A DNA stretch of 64,000 nt from NCBI GenBank assembly GCA_030411725.1, contig MU839831.1, positions 1,674,001 through 1,738,000 of the forward strand, written 5' to 3'. The DNA is from Echria macrotheca (Eukaryota > Ascomycota > Sordariomycetes > Sordariales > Schizotheciaceae). Position numbers and translations under genes: made by a program. Below the pieces are notes generated by a model. That model was given only the letters and a program-made list of their open reading frames with translations. It ran no database searches and was not told the DNA's origin. Shown piece after piece: positions 63,541-64,000 of the stretch (its first letter is position 1; every line of letters starts with the position of its first letter).

Positions 63541-64000
63541 ATGCATGCAGAGGGAAGGTATAATGACAAGCTAACAAGCCGGAATAAGGGGTCCATCAAT
63601 AAGGACATTGCTCGATATGAGCTTACAGCCGTGTACAAACACCCCCAAGCCAAGGCAGACATTGTGCTCGTCCATGGTCTCAACGGGAATCCGGTCAAAA
63701 CATGGACTGCGCCCAAGAATGGAGTGTATTGGCCGACGGATCTACTCCCAGCCTCGCTGAAGGACGAGCATGCCAACGTATTAGTGTACGGGTACAACGC
63801 TGATGTCTACTCGAGCAAGAAAGACCAGAGCCCCAGCGCCAACTTTATCCACATGCACGCCCAGAGCCTCATCACATCGCTCACGCAGTACCGCAAGAGC
63901 GAAGGCACCGAGCATAATCCCATCATCTGGGTAGCTCACAGCCTGGGCGGCATTCTGACGAAACGGGCGCTGCTGTACTCGAACGACGTGCGGGCGCACC
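63541..64000 (+). CDS. SesB-like alpha/beta hydrolase, probably NLR N-terminus (cut by window edge)
   Basis: An open frame from ATG 63541 (MHAEGRYNDKLTSRNKGSIN) runs to the window end; 153 codons are visible. It reads DIARYELTAVYKHPQAKADI, VLVHGLNGNPVKTWTAPKNG, YWPTDLLPASLKDEHANVLV, YGYNADVYSSKKDQSPSANF and ends PIIWVAHSLGGILTKRALLY. VHGLNG is the oxyanion-hole loop and AHSLGG contains the GxSxG nucleophile elbow, as in SesB-type lipases and esterases. In Podospora and other fungi this domain is fused to NACHT/NB-ARC receptors or stands beside them as an effector. The frame is open upstream of the ATG to an acceptor-like TTAG, so a 5' exon may exist. Whether an NLR follows cannot be seen. Confidence 0.85.
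   Translation, partial: MHAEGRYNDKLTSRNKGSINKDIARYELTAVYKHPQAKADIVLVHGLNGNPVKTWTAPKNGVYWPTDLLPASLKDEHANVLVYGYNADVYSSKKDQSPSANFIHMHAQSLITSLTQYRKSEGTEHNPIIWVAHSLGGILTKRALLYSNDVRAH

Noticed and set aside
1..64000. CRISPR array, bacterial operons, ribosome-binding sites, rRNA
   Set aside because: Genome is fungal; no regularly spaced direct repeats or rRNA motifs were seen.

Overview
The window comes from a filamentous ascomycete nuclear genome (Pezizomycotina, most likely Sordariomycetes; the class is an inference). The evidence is short introns of about 46-96 nt with GTATGT/GTAAGT donors and CTAAC/CTGAC branch sites, moderately GC-rich coding sequence, and markers such as a DASH subunit (DAM1), FKS1 glucan synthase, and HET-domain and NACHT-ankyrin proteins. 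I assembled 25 intact gene models, one gene cut by the right edge, two decayed gene copies and two small transposon-like elements. Exon junctions were placed by eye and checked for reading-frame closure. No tRNA, rRNA or CRISPR array was seen.

Left part (1 to about 28 kb) is an accessory, innate-immunity-like region. After an uncharacterised His-rich protein and a monocarboxylate-type MFS transporter come two divergently transcribed paralogous GTPases (5998-7319 and 8070-9292), one ending in a hydrophobic tail anchor and the other in a coiled coil plus a CaaX prenylation box. They are followed by a BTB/POZ gene, two TA-flanked MITE-like elements, a truncated BTB copy, a NACHT STAND protein with an NWD-type N-terminal domain, a small conserved protein, a HET-domain protein and, divergent from it, a 2070-residue NACHT-ankyrin protein. 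This is the layout expected of a fungal allorecognition or NLR-type defence neighbourhood, with intergenic decay and mobile elements.

The middle (28-41 kb) has an AusD/Trt5-like methyltransferase, a DHA1-type MFS transporter, then serine palmitoyltransferase LCB1 and the beta-1,3-glucan synthase FKS1, two essential envelope and lipid genes in tandem on the minus strand. A 3.8-kb gene-free stretch separates FKS1 from the next gene.

The right part (44-61.5 kb) is a conserved housekeeping block with alternating strands: a GCNA-like SprT protease, MOG1, a HINT-type HIT protein with a 15-nt exon, a CRAL-TRIO protein, DAM1, a DUF167 protein, a mitochondrial peroxiredoxin, succinyl-CoA:3-oxoacid CoA-transferase, an Ariadne RBR ubiquitin ligase and the RES-complex FHA protein PML1. 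At the far right edge a SesB-like alpha/beta hydrolase begins, the type of domain found at the N-terminus of fungal NLRs, so a second accessory segment probably starts there.

Most interesting for follow-up: the divergent GTPase pair with contrasting membrane anchors, the HET/NACHT-ankyrin head-to-head pair, the MITE pair beside the truncated BTB copy, the 15-nt exon coding the HIT core, two GC-AG introns, and a tyrosine at the first position of FKS1 hot spot 1.
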